A stretch of DNA of 64,000 nt from Protula sp. h YS-2021 (taxonomy: Eukaryota > Annelida > Polychaeta > Sabellida > Serpulidae): assembly GCA_949752745.1 (NCBI GenBank), contig OX457028.1, forward strand, positions 28,854,445 through 28,918,444, read 5' to 3'. Of the stretch, positions 37,457 to 49,800 are shown piece after piece. A program made the translations under genes and the position numbers. Each line of letters begins with the position of its first letter. The stretch's first letter is position 1. The notes below the pieces were generated by a model, which worked only from the letters and a program-made list of their open reading frames with translations, searched no databases and was not told where the DNA came from.

Positions 37457-40400
37457 CAAGTTTTGGCGGATCGCCCAAAAAATTACTTTTTCAAGAGGGG
37501 CCTAACTGGAGAAGAATTTCAAAATTAAACGCCAATAAATAAAAATACCCCTCATATGGCCAATTTTTGGCGGATCGCCAAAATGAGTAGTTTTTTTCAA
37601 AACAGGACTATTTAGAGAATAATCGTACAAAATTTGAAGAAAATCTGATCAAATTTGTGTGAAAAAAAAGCATTTAAAAAATTGGCAACCATAAAATTAC
37701 AAATGTCCCCAATTTGGCCAATTTTTTGCAGATCGCCAAAAAGAGTAAATTTTCAAGACAGGTCTACCTAGAGAACAACTGTCCAAAATTGGAAAGGAAT
37801 CCGATCAAAATTGTGGGAGAAGAAGCATTTTGAAAATTAGACACCAACAAATTTAAAAATGTCCCCCATTTAGCCAAGTTTTGGTGGATCGGCAAAAAAA
37901 AGGTAAATTTTCAAGGGAGAACTACGTTGAGAGCATTCTTACAAAATTTGAAGAAAATCTGATTAAAATTGTTCGAGAAGAAGCATTTTAAAAATTGGCA
38001 ACAAAAAATTTAAATGCCCCCTATTTAGCCAATTTTTGGTATATCGCCAAAACATGGTGACCAGCCGTGACCTACAGAATATATATCCAAGAATCACAGA
38101 CAAAATCATGATCAAATTCGCAGACAGCGGTTACGAAAAAAGCCGTAACTGAATGGAGAAAATATTCGCTCACTTGATCGGTGTAGTTGTGGCTGATCAG
38201 GAGTCATTCTTTCAATTCTTTCATAAGGGGAAAAAATTAAAAAATGTCCCCCATTTGGCCAATTTTTGGCGGATCGCCAAAATGAGTAATTTTTCAAAAG
38301 AGGCCTACCTAGGGAGTTATTCGTGCAAAATTTGAAGAAAATCTGTTCAAAATTGTGGGAGAAGAAGCATTTTGAAAATTGGCAACAACAAAATTACAAA
38401 TGTCCCCCATTTGGCCAATTTTTGGCGGATCGCCAAAAAGAGTAATTTTTCAAGAGAGGTCTACGTAGAGAACAAGTATCCAAAATCGGAAAAGAATCCG
38501 ATCAAAATTGTGTGAGAAAAAGCAATTTGAAAATTTGACACCAAAAAATTAAAAAATGTCCCCCATTTGGCCAATTTTTGGCGGATCGACAAAACGATTA
38601 ATTTTTCAAAAGAGGTCAACCTAGAGAATATTGGTGCAAAATTTGAAGAAAATGTGATAAAAATTGTGGGAGAAGAAGCATTTTGAAAATTGGCAACCAC
38701 AAAATTACAAATGTCCCCCATTTGGCCAATTTTTGGCGGATCGCCAAAAAAAGTAATTTTTCAAGAGAGGTCTACCTAGTCAACAAGTATCCTAAATTGG
38801 AAAGGAATCCGATCAAAATTGTGGGAGAAGAAGCAATTTGAAAATTTGACAAAAAAAAAATAAAAATGTCCCCTATTTGGCCAATTTTTGGCGGATCGCC
38901 AAAATGAGTAATTTTTCAAAAGAGGTTAACCTAGGGAATATTGGTGCAAAATTTGAAGAAAATCTGATCAAAATTGTGGGAGAAGAAGCATTTTGAAAAC
39001 TGGCAACAACAAAATTACAAATGTCCCCCATTTGGCCAATTTTTGGTGGATCGCCAAAAAAAGTAATTTTTCAAGAGAGATCTACCTTGAGAACAACTAT
39101 CAAAAATTGAAAAGGAATCCGATCAAAATTTTGCGAGAAGAAGCAATTTGAAAATTGTAAACCAAAAAATTTGAAAATGTCCCCCATTTGGACAATATTT
39201 GGCGGATCGCCAAAATGAGTAAATGTTCAAAAGAGGCCTACCTAAGGAATATTCGTGCAAAATTTGAAGAAAACCTGATCAAAATTGTGGGATAAGAAGC
39301 ATTTTGAAAATTGGCAACCACAAAATTACAAATGTCCCCCATTTAGCCAATTTTTGGCGGATCGCCAAAAAGAGTAATTTTTCAAGAGAGGTCTACCTAG
39401 AGAACAACTATCCAAAATTGGAAAGGAATCCGATCAAAATTGTGGGAGAAGAAGCAATTTGAAAATTTGACACCAAAAAATTTAAAAATGTCCCCCATTA
39501 GGCCAATTTTTGGCGGATCGCCAAAATGAGTAATTTTTCAAAAGAGGTCTACCTAGGGAATATTCGTGCAAAATTTGAAGTAATTCTGACCAAAATTGTG
39601 GGATAAGAAGCATTTTGAAAATTGGCAACCACAAAATTACAAATGTCCCCCATTTAGCCAATTTTTGGCGGATCGCCAAAAAGAGTAATTTTTCAAGAGA
39701 GGTCTACCTAGAGAACAACTATCCAAAATTGGAAAGGAATCCGATCAAAATTGTGGGAGAAGAAGCAATTTGAAAATTTGACACCAAAAAATTAAAAAAT
39801 GTCCCCCATTTGGTCAATTTTTGGCGGATCGCCAAAATGAGTAATTTTTCAAAAGAGGCCTACCTAGGGAATATTCGTGCAAAATTTGAAGAAATTCTGA
39901 ACAAAATTGTGGGATAAGAAGCATTTTGAAAATTGGCAACCACAAAATTACAAATGTCCCCCATTTGGCCAATTTTTGGTGGATCGCCAAAAAGAGTAAT
40001 TTTTCAAGAGAGGTCTACCTAGAGAACAAGTATCCAAAATCGGAAAGGAATCCGATCAAAATTGTGGGAGAAGAAGCAATTTGAAAATTTGACACCAAAA
40101 AATTAAAAAATGTCCCCCATTCGGCCAATTTTTGGCGGATCGCCAAAATGAGTAATTTTTTAAAAGAGGCCTACCTAGGGAATAATCGTGCAAAATTTGA
40201 AGAAAATCTGATCAAAACTGTGGGAGAAGAAGTATTTTGAAAATTGGCAACCACGAAATTACAAATGTCCCCAAATTGGCTAAATTTCGGCGGATCGCCA
40301 ATAAGAGTAATTTTTCAAGATAGGTCTACCTAGAGAACAACTACCCAAAATTGGAAAGCAATCCGATCAAAATTGTGGGAGAAGAAGCAATTTGAAAATT

Positions 40401-40700
40401 AAATACCAAAAAATTAAAAAATGCCACCCCGTTTGGCCAATTTTTGGCGGATCGCCAAAATGAGTAATTTTACAAAAGAGGCCTACCTAGGGAATATTCG
40501 TGCAAAATTTGAAGAAAATCTGATCAAAATTGTGGGAGAAGAAACATTTTGAAAATTGGCAACCGAAAATTTTCGAATGTCCCCCATTTAACCAATTTTT
40601 GGTGGATTGCCAAAAACAATTTTTTTAAAGAGAGGCCTACCTAGAGAATATTCATGTAAAATTTGAGAGGAATCCGATCAAAAGTGAAGAAGAAGTATTT
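37457..40700. repeat. satellite of ~155-bp units in ~310-bp higher-order dimers
   Basis: Each unit carries the palindrome TTGGCGGATCGCCAA. Two unit types alternate: one continues AATGAGTAATTTTTCAAAAG, the other AAAGAGTAATTTTTCAAGAG. The first type recurs near 38270, 38580, 38889, 39200, 39512, 39825, 40135 and 40447, a period of about 310 bp. Edge units (before 38 kb and after 40.5 kb) are more diverged. No coding frame is conserved. Confidence 0.95.
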
Positions 40701-41600
40701 TAACTAAAAGTTTACACACATACATACGTAGAGACGACGGAAATCCCTCTATTGATGGGATAAGACATAGTCGGCTGGTCTAAAAAAACTGATTCAGAGC
40801 ATCTTTCTTTTTTGGAAAGGAGGGTAGAGAGTGTATATCGGTATCCGAGATTTAGAGGGGGAGGGTGTCTTGTACGTCACAACTTCAGTGCGAAGAGATT
40901 CGTCGCTTCCTGAAGATTCTGGTTAAAGCTATAAAATACCCCCTCCCTCCCCCACCCCACCCCTTCCCATATACGAACAGGGATATAATCCGATTTGGAC
41001 AAAAAACTTCTTATACTTCTGTTCCATAGGTTAAAAAAAAACTTATTATTTCCAAATTTGCAAATTGCTGTTGCCAGTCCTTATTTCTCGTTTTAGTCGT
41101 CTTGTTCTTGCCCTGAACAAGATTCTGGTGATATTTTTAGGCTACACTTGTATAGTAACCCGTCCAACCGACACAGAAAGGAGAGGAAGGAATAAAAATG
41201 CCATATTTTCATGTATTTCTTTGTTCAACGCAATTTAATCAACTGAAATGAATTTTGGTATGAAAATAAATCTACATTTTCAATGTACAATTGCAACTGG
41301 TACATATTTTTTTAACACATACAGCAACAAAGATGAACTCACTTTTACTGTCATTTTGTTGAAATAAAATTTTACTACATTTTATGCCATAAAGCTAATC
41401 AAATGCATTTCAAAGGCAGCACGGATTATTGACCATAAATTAGCGGTGAGTTATATGTACAAACATACTATAATTCACAAATTCAAACAACAACGAAAAG
41501 AAAAAAAAACAATAATGACGATTGAAAAAATAAATTCTTGCACGCACATATATTGCACCAGCATATTTAACAAACCGATATACATCAACACATTGAACTG
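40701..41600. other. no gene recognised
   Basis: Satellite edge followed by AT-rich DNA with T and C tracts; nothing supported. Confidence 0.5.
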
Positions 41601-41627
41601 ACACCAACACGATTATTTTTTACACAT

Positions 41628-42857
41628 TTTTATTTTAAAATCCAGTGCTATTTAGCTTTTATTATATGGTGACATTTGCATTTTAAATGCTTGTGACAAA
41701 ATTGCGCAAACATAAGCACTTGCGGTACAAGCCACTACACCCCCACATCCCGCCCAACCACCCCCCCCCCCCCCCCGCCCCCTCCTCGCCAACAACACAC
41801 AGTGTTGATAAACAATATTGTTCGCCTTTTTATGTGTATATAAAGCTACTTCTCACATAATATTTTTAAACTTTACTGAGATCACGTTAATTCGACATCG
41901 GAAACAAAACAAGAAAACGCAATGCGCACTCGACTAAAACCACCCTTTTTTTAGCTGGGTTCTCTTCCCTCGTTATAAAAAAAAAAAAACAATTACACTT
42001 TCTTTTCACTCGGTTGCATATTATTTATTTTGAAGTACGAAACTGCTTATATATGAGCCTGTCGTAAATTCATTCAACGCCTGCCATATCACTTCGACCA
42101 ACACCGTAAAAGATAAGTCTGCCATTTAGAACGCCGCCTAATGTGGTTTTATGTAACGATGTTGAAAATAGAAACCACAGCATGAAATCGCATGTGATTT
42201 GGGGGCAGCCAACCAGTTGGAAGTATCAGCAAGTACTACAGATATGCATTATTCATCATCAAATGCGTAATATTTACAATTTACGTTCATTGTAAGTACT
42301 TCAACTATGATTAAAATTTATACATGTGTGTTGCTTGGTAGCTGCGTGGCGCAATCGACACTACGTCAACCAAATCTGCCAATGAAATAGCAGCATGCGC
42401 ATTAATACGTCAATGCCAGTCAGCTGGAAATAAATCCCCCCCCCCCCAACCCCCCCCCCCCCCCCCACCACAATACATTGTGTACATACTGCAAAACAAT
42501 GTTCCATGTTTCCACTGATATCGGACAGATGCCAAAGTAAGTTCAACCTTTCACAAAAATGTGAAACACAAACATTTATGGTAGAAAAAAAATTCTACAT
42601 CAACTATAAGGCTAAAACAGCTTCACTAAGCATCATCTCTAACTACTTCTAACTACATAGTTTCAAAGACACACTACTTTTTAAGCCCACCGCCATGTCA
42701 GTAGTGTCCACATTCAGTGCTAAAACACAACACTGCATGGCGCAACAGTCTGGGCAAATCTGCCCTACGAAATTGTATATAACTGGCCCAAGCTGTTTCA
42801 CTTGAAATGGGAACAATTCTTGTGGTCACGAACCAGCGGACCAATGTAAGTCTACCG
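41628..42857 (-). other. probable 3' UTR of the USP53/54-like gene
   Basis: Follows the stop codon of the last exon. AATAAA signals on the minus strand occur near 42026, 41658 and 41628; the true end is not determinable. It includes long C tracts at 41760-41777 and 42437-42470. Confidence 0.4.
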
Positions 42858-43880
42858 TTAAGACGCCGTGGGCGCAAACTGCGCCATGTAATAGCTACAG
42901 TCGTGACAAAACATGTGCGTGGCGTCGATGAGTCTCTTGCGGCAGAGGTTACACTGTACCTTGTCGGACGATGCCATGTCGTCGCTGGCGCACGAGTCGT
43001 CCGTCTCCTCGTCAAAGTCCGAGTCGTAGCCGCTCTTGCCGGACGGGCTGGCCTCGCCCGCCACGGGGGTGCCGCTCCGAGGCGGCATGGGTGTACCGGG
43101 CACCGCATCGTGCCCACCCGCTTCCGCGTCCGGCCGATGCTTGCCCGGGCTGCGCTTCAGCAGCGCCTGTACGTAGGCGATGTAGTCCGGTGGCTGTTGG
43201 GTGACTTCCTCCTCCGGCGCTGTCGAGACAAGCGCAACTTTATCGGAAAACGTGACATTTTTACGTGCCTTGAAACCCTTTTGTTTTTTCTTCTTCACCA
43301 GCACTGATTTCGTTTCTTTTGTTCGGCTCGTGTACGACGACGTGTCGCTCTGTGTATCCGTCCGTTCGATGCCCGAGCTGCTGCTACAGTCCGACGGCTC
43401 TTTCACTTTCGTTTTGGCCGCCTGCTCTATGATACAAAAGTCCTGTAAGTCTTGATCAGTCGATTCTTTTTCAACGAGATCAGCGATGGTCACGTGACTA
43501 GTCTGATGGGCCATCTCCGCCGGGCTCTTCTCGAACACATACTCGCAGCCATCGACCACCACGCAGCTGGTAAAACATGACTCTTCGTTCACCAGAGTGT
43601 CCAGCGAATCACAATGTCTGCCTTGAGATAAGGGCACTGACGACATGTGTGAAAAGTCACTCACGTCCGTCGAATCCAGCTGACTATTCGATCCGCTTTT
43701 ACGTAACCGCTGCGAAACGTGGTTGTTTTTCGAATGTTTCGATGTGCACTCATTCACTCGCAAGTGTACTTCGAAAGGCTCCCTTTCTGTAGTTTCATGG
43801 GATTCGCTCCGTGCCAAATGCTGATCACTTCCGGTACGCTGATCACTTCCGGTACGCTGGCCTCCCATATGTTTGGATTT
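42858..43880 (-). CDS. USP53/54-like last coding exon with C-terminal CxxC zinc motif
   Basis: Acceptor GTTGCAG; 340 codons and TAA. Low complexity, with the TVHEPFEVHLRVNE-type segment early on (KHSKNNHVS follows) and KARKNVTFSDKVALV in the middle. The end CNLCRKRLIDATHMFCHDC has two CxxC pairs ten residues apart, a likely zinc site. Confidence 0.85.
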   Translation of the reverse strand, partial: KSKHMGGQRTGSDQRTGSDQHLARSESHETTEREPFEVHLRVNECTSKHSKNNHVSQRLRKSGSNSQLDSTDVSDFSHMSSVPLSQGRHCDSLDTLVNEESCFTSCVVVDGCEYVFEKSPAEMAHQTSHVTIADLVEKESTDQDLQDFCIIEQAAKTKVKEPSDCSSSSGIERTDTQSDTSSYTSRTKETKSVLVKKKKQKGFKARKNVTFSDKVALVSTAPEEEVTQQPPDYIAYVQALLKRSPGKHRPDAEAGGHDAVPGTPMPPRSGTPVAGEASPSGKSGYDSDFDEETDDSCASDDMASSDKVQCNLCRKRLIDATHMFCHDCSYYMAQFAPTAS

Positions 43881-46800
43881 CTGCAACGATACGAATGGAA
43901 CACAATGTTAATAGCATGGGCAACATTTTATTATGTTCATTTATTTATACATTATTTTTATACATTCATTTATCTGTGCCAATTTAGTCTTTTCTTTAAC
44001 GTTTAACCAGTTTTTGCCCGTTTCATTTTATTTTCTTTGTATATTATTGTTTATTTAAGGTATGATTTATTTTATTAATAATTGTTTTGCTCCGGAGCGT
44101 AGCAAGTCGAATATACATAGTAGTAAAACGCATTCTGCTGTCGCATCGACATTCGGAAAGGCGTGAGTGGACCATGTGTTTTTACTCACAATCATATAAA
44201 TGTTAGATGGCGAGTTGCCACGATGCCACTTATGTTATCGCCCAATATAACGGGCTTCCATCGCACACAAAAGGTAAAACGATTAACTGCAGGGGGGGAA
44301 AGAGATTCCAGCTGCCACACTATGACCGATTCCAGGGCCTTCCTCAAAGCCCCCTCCCCTCCCCCTCCCCTCCCCTCCCCCTCCATCCGCGAGAAATGTT
44401 GGGCAAAGAACGAGTTCTACGTGAAAAGATTTGTCTTTCACAAATAGATAGAATGTAACCTAATTCTATCACAGCATAATATGACCCAGGTTCCTTCCTG
44501 TCTTAACGCTTGCGAACCAAATCAGTAGATTCTCGCATAGTAGATGAGTAAATCAGTAGATTCTCGTTCACACACCACACGGTTAGCAGGTAAAAGCTTT
44601 GTTATTCTAATGATCTTATGACCGCTAACACTTCATATTATTACAGTTATATTTTCTGTAAGGTGTTATTTAAATCCGTTAATCCAAGAAAGAAGTTAAG
44701 AGTTTAGAATACTCAGCGTTGAATTGACGAATATCACATTATTTTAGCATATATTAAATATTACACTCTGTTATTTAAAAAAGAAAACTTATAAAGCAAA
44801 TAAGAAATTTGGATATTTTTGTCCTCAACGAAATAATGCCCCATTGACAAAGCGAGTTTATTTCCAGAATAGACTCCTGAGTCTGAGTCTCATTGAAATA
44901 TTGTGTATCATAAAATTGAATTGCTCTTACATTGATCTTAGTTGTTTGATACATTCTCTTTTTTAAATAACAGAGTGTTATTACGTTGCTAGAAGCACTT
45001 CTTAGACCCCCTTCATGCTGAGTAATTTTTCCACTGCCCCTCAAAGCCAAGCAATGCGTAGGGCCGGGTAGCTAAGCATGAACAATACATTTCAATCTGC
45101 CCGTTCTAAAAACGTTGCAAAAGGATCAATTGTGATCCACTGCAATTTTAAAATTGCTGAATAATTTACGTCACGACTTTTCACAGAAAGAATATGTAAT
45201 TTAAAACGGGCAAATGTGCTCATCTCTTACTGGTTAGTAATTTCAACTTTTACTAAAAAAATAAATAAAAGTCATATTCACACTAAGACACACTATCACT
45301 AAACAATTACTGGGGAATAACCGGGCTTCAGTCTACATCCAAAAGACAAGGCTAAGACAACGGGAAAGTGACACGTAATAAGGCACACAGGAAACGCTAC
45401 TCTACGGTAGAAAGTAAGAGAGAGCTAGCGAGCTCAAAGCATGAGAGTGTACACACATGTCAGGCGTGGGAGTCGCATACACTGCCCCGTACAAATGATG
45501 CACAAATACTTACTTTCGGCGACTGAACAAGCTTGACGTTCGCACTTGAATGTGTGTTGGCTGTAAGGGCAGAAAAGATAACGTAAACAAAATTAATCAC
45601 CTCATTCCTACCGCATATATGTCCGTTTTAAGCGTATGAATTTGAGGGTAAAAAATTACTGATGTTGTACACTTTATATCTTGTACTCTAAGGGACTTTT
45701 TTTTACAAAATTAATCAAGAAAGCCGTAATGGAAAGCCTGACGACTGAAAAAGCACCTAAAATCCAGCTACTTCCAGAGTGCACACAGAATCTACGGAGC
45801 ATTGATTAAGAAAAAGCTTTTATTATCGCCCCCCACACTAAAGCTTATTGGTGCAACCTTTTAGTAAGCTATTATTTTTTTCAAGGGTTAGGACGCTAAG
45901 AAGAAAGTCACTGACGTATTTGAAATCAGAACGATCTATGACACACTGTTGTTGATTTAAATTCCAAAGCTGGCTTGGAACATTCTGATTTCAAATAATT
46001 CAACAGCGATATCTGGCAGTAGAACTGAGCTTTTTTCAGATCGATTGAAGCTTTGAAAAGTGCAAAAGCCACACGAGTGTGCAATTTATTCATTCCTTAT
46101 ATGCTTCAGCAAACAAAAGAAACTACTTTTTCCTAACTGCCAACGTAAAAAAAAGTAAATACATCTTTGCTCTAATGTAAACTTAGCGACAGAAGCGTTT
46201 TTTTTCTGAAAGCCACAGCTGCGAATTATGTCCCCCAAAAAAGTGAACTCTTTTTTCACATTGGACATTGAAATAATTCATAGACATTCTAACAGAACGC
46301 GACGACAGATGCCACACAGCTTAACGCCAGGCTCAAAGTGAATGGCTCAGACTCGTTATCCCTACAATAGAAACTAGAGCAGCAACTATTGCGCCATTCA
46401 GTAGCGAGAATATATCTTAAGGAAACTCAGAATAATCACGAATATATTTTATATATTTATTTCTCCTTCAAAGTCTAGCCCCCAGATGACTTTTCCAGGT
46501 ATTAGAAGATATCACTCAGCAACGCCTCCCCAACCTCAACCATTGGAACAAATGTAAACGTCGGTCTTCCCTTCGTGAAAACATGCCAAAAACGTAATAA
46601 GTTTACACCCAGTCTGAGAAGTCCCCACTGTAATTTGTCCTCTTTGCAGCCTTAAAAGCCCCTTAATCTGCTCCACATGTGAGTCAATTCCGTAAAGTGC
46701 ACATCGCTCATTTTGGCTTAAATCATGTTTATGATTCTGGCCTTTTTGTTTGTCTGTCTGTTTGTTTGTTTGTTTTTTTTTCTGTCTTGTTCTTTGTTTT

Positions 46801-49800
46801 TGTTCGAGTGGTGCTCTGAGGTTGCTTTGTTTGATATATTTCCATATTCAAATCGATTGAATGGAATTTTGGTATCCCAATTTTAAAACATCTTGCGCTG
46901 TTTTAAACGCTTGAAACATCGGGATCAGGCTCAGAAAAGTACATATACAGAAGGCATCAGTGAAACCGAAACAAAATGAGAGGAGGAAACAATTAGTAGA
47001 ACTTTGAACTGTTATTCAAATCGACAGTTATTTCTTGGCCACTAAACCTTACAACACCCCATGACATCGTTCTTTTTTTTTTTTCTAGTGTTTACCTAAG
47101 AAATATTGACAGAAACTGCCAATATCTTTCTTCGGAGTTTCGATATTTTGTTCAAATGAACAAAATAGGATTTATTGTCTCGATAACCGGGCACCCTAAC
47201 TGTAACAATTGTAAGGTTTTAGAGCTTTTACGAAAATAAAAGGTAACGCACGCAGCATCAACTAAAAAAAGACGTATTTTTTAGTAAATGTGATTTCGTT
47301 TTTTTGCATTCACAGCAGACTACATAGTTCAGTCCGAAATAAATGGAGGACTTTTCAAAACTTATTTAAGTACAGAAATCGAAGTCAATAACAGATTATA
47401 AAAGGTTCGAAACTAAAGAAAATCTTCGGGCCGTCAACAGCTAGACTACTGTGAATGCAAATGAAGCTCCTTTTCAAGATTTAGTGAATTGAACGAACAT
47501 GTTCTAGAAAGAAATAAAGAGAAAAAAAGGAACTAAAATTAACAGCACTTCTTAACCATTTTTTTATAGAAAACTCACTTGCTGAACTGTGGGTAATTTG
47601 GTTATTGGAAGAACTTTTTCGTAACTCGTGTTTCTGTGGAAACTTCATTTGCTGCGAACCTGCAAAAATAGTGCAATTTCCTTGTGATGATGAGAGACTG
47701 AGAAGCAGAAGCAAAGATAAGAGAAGAAACATGTGGTCAAAATATCCAAACAAAATGGCACAAGAGACACATGCCTTTAAGACTGTGAAAAAACTATTTT
47801 AAGCAACAGCACAACATACAACCTTCTCACTCTAACCACAATCTTCATTGGCTTCATTATAAAAACAGCACCCATGAACCTTTATTATTATGATAACACA
47901 GTGTAGAATCCGTAAAAGCCGGTTATTATTATTATTTGTTTATTGCACCCTCTTTCACACAAAGATGTCTTTACCTGAGCCATCGCGAGGGTGCATCAAC
48001 GCCATCTGGTGTGCTTCCAGTTTACTAAGCTGCGACCCACTGCTTTCATTCGACGACTGGCTCTCGACCGACGACTGCCTCCCCTGGTACATGGGTGGGT
48101 GGGGATAGACCGGTAGTTGACTAGTGGGGTTGACGCTTTGCTGCGGCATCACACGCTGAATAACCGGGCCTTGTCTCTGACCCTGTGACCTTGAATGACC
48201 TTGACTTTGACTAGAATAAGGATGCGAGTTTTTAACACCATTGTTAGATTTAGTGAGAGTTAACTGATTGATCTGTTGCGTCACCATGCTCTCTATGGAG
48301 AGATTATGTTCATCGCTTTCACCGGCTGTCCGAGAGACATAGTCCTCACTCACCAAATCCTCTCTACTCCCCATCCTCGCGTGGCTAGCCATGCCACTGG
48401 TCAAGCCAGTCACGTGATTTGTGGAGCCACTAACGGGCTGGTTATAGCAAGTTTGGCGGCACCTGTCATAACCTTCCTGTCCATGCTCACTACCTCTTTG
48501 ATTAGGGACGTCTTTCTGTCTCTTGGAATTGAGGTACGCTTGGTATACCTCCGCCTGTTGGTTGCTTCCCAATGTGGACGACCTTTCCCGATTTTTAGGC
48601 CTCCTGGGCAAAGTCGCATAAATGTTAATCCCACCGGTCTCGTCAATGTCGGGGTAGACCTTGGTCTGCTTTTCCGTCGATATTGAATGCTTTAGCTTGG
48701 GCTTGGGCTGGACGGCGGGCTTGGGGGGCGGGCAAGGTTTGGGCGCGGCGGCCACCGCTGGGCAGTCTTGCGCCCGCTGCGGGTCCGCTACCTTGTGCAC
48801 CGCGCCAGCGACGCCAGTGTAGTTGCGTGGCGGCGGGTGGTGGCTGAAGTAGTCCTCGCGCGAGACGTAATCCGACATGAACTTCCGCCGCCGGGAGAGG
48901 TGCGGGAAATCCTCCCTTGTCGTTACGATATTAGCGCTCACAGGCTTCGGGAACTCCATGGTTTTCGCCGTCGGCCTGTCGCTGGTTAGGCTGGATTTGG
49001 AACTGTGTGCGTGCGAAGAACCCGGATGTCGTGACGTCAGCTGCTGTTGGGAGGACGACTGTGGATGAGCCGTGTTTGGCTGGTTGTGAGTGTAATGTTG
49101 CCTGTGCGGCTGAACCACTGGCTCTCTGCTACTGTGACTGCTCTTGCCATCACTCACGTCTGTACTCATCGAACTTAAACTGAAAAATGGGCAAAAACAC
49201 AGTTAGATAGCCATAGCGCAAAAAAGATCATTCCTGTTCGTTATCCCTTGCGTCGGTTGAGGCTACAGTAGCCAAAAAAAATTATAAACATATATTTTCC
49301 AATATCCTACAGTGCTCTAGTTACCAAACTCTTAATTAATAATCACAATTTATTAATCTTTCATCTAGAATGGAAAACACAAAAGTCCAACCAGAATTCA
49401 GGACTGAATTACAACCCACATACATCGAGCTTCGTTCACAGACACATCCAGGCACGGACACGGGGTCTGTGACGTACCTGCTGACGTCATCGCTACTGAC
49501 AGTAGAGTTCGAGTGCTGTCGCGCGGTGCCCGCGCCTTGCTGCTGGATGCTATGCAGCAGGGCGCGTGACCGCAGTACGGCCGAGTTGTGCGTGGCGCGC
49601 ACGTGTACCAGCGTCTCGGAGCTCGTGCTCGCCTGGCTCAGCAGCTGCTGTAGGCATCCTACCGCACAAACCAACCACAAATATTGTCACACACGTCATA
49701 GTTATCTGTTCAGCTTTTTTTATTTATTTTATTTATTTATTTGCAGCTACATTTTAATCACGTCATCTTTACTTTTTGACATTTTTGTGTACACCAGTTG

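Noticed and set aside
40720..40760. Shared ACGGAAATCCCTC between the satellite edge and the left arm (about 19905)
   Set aside because: Only about 13-18 bp; too short to claim a common origin or a role.
42330..42420. Possible tRNA A box (GGTAGCTGCGTGGCGCAATCG)
   Set aside because: No B box at the right distance and no cloverleaf.
48276..48989. Plus-strand frames opposite the 47975-49179 exon
   Set aside because: Shadows; the minus-strand exon has splice borders and compatible phase.
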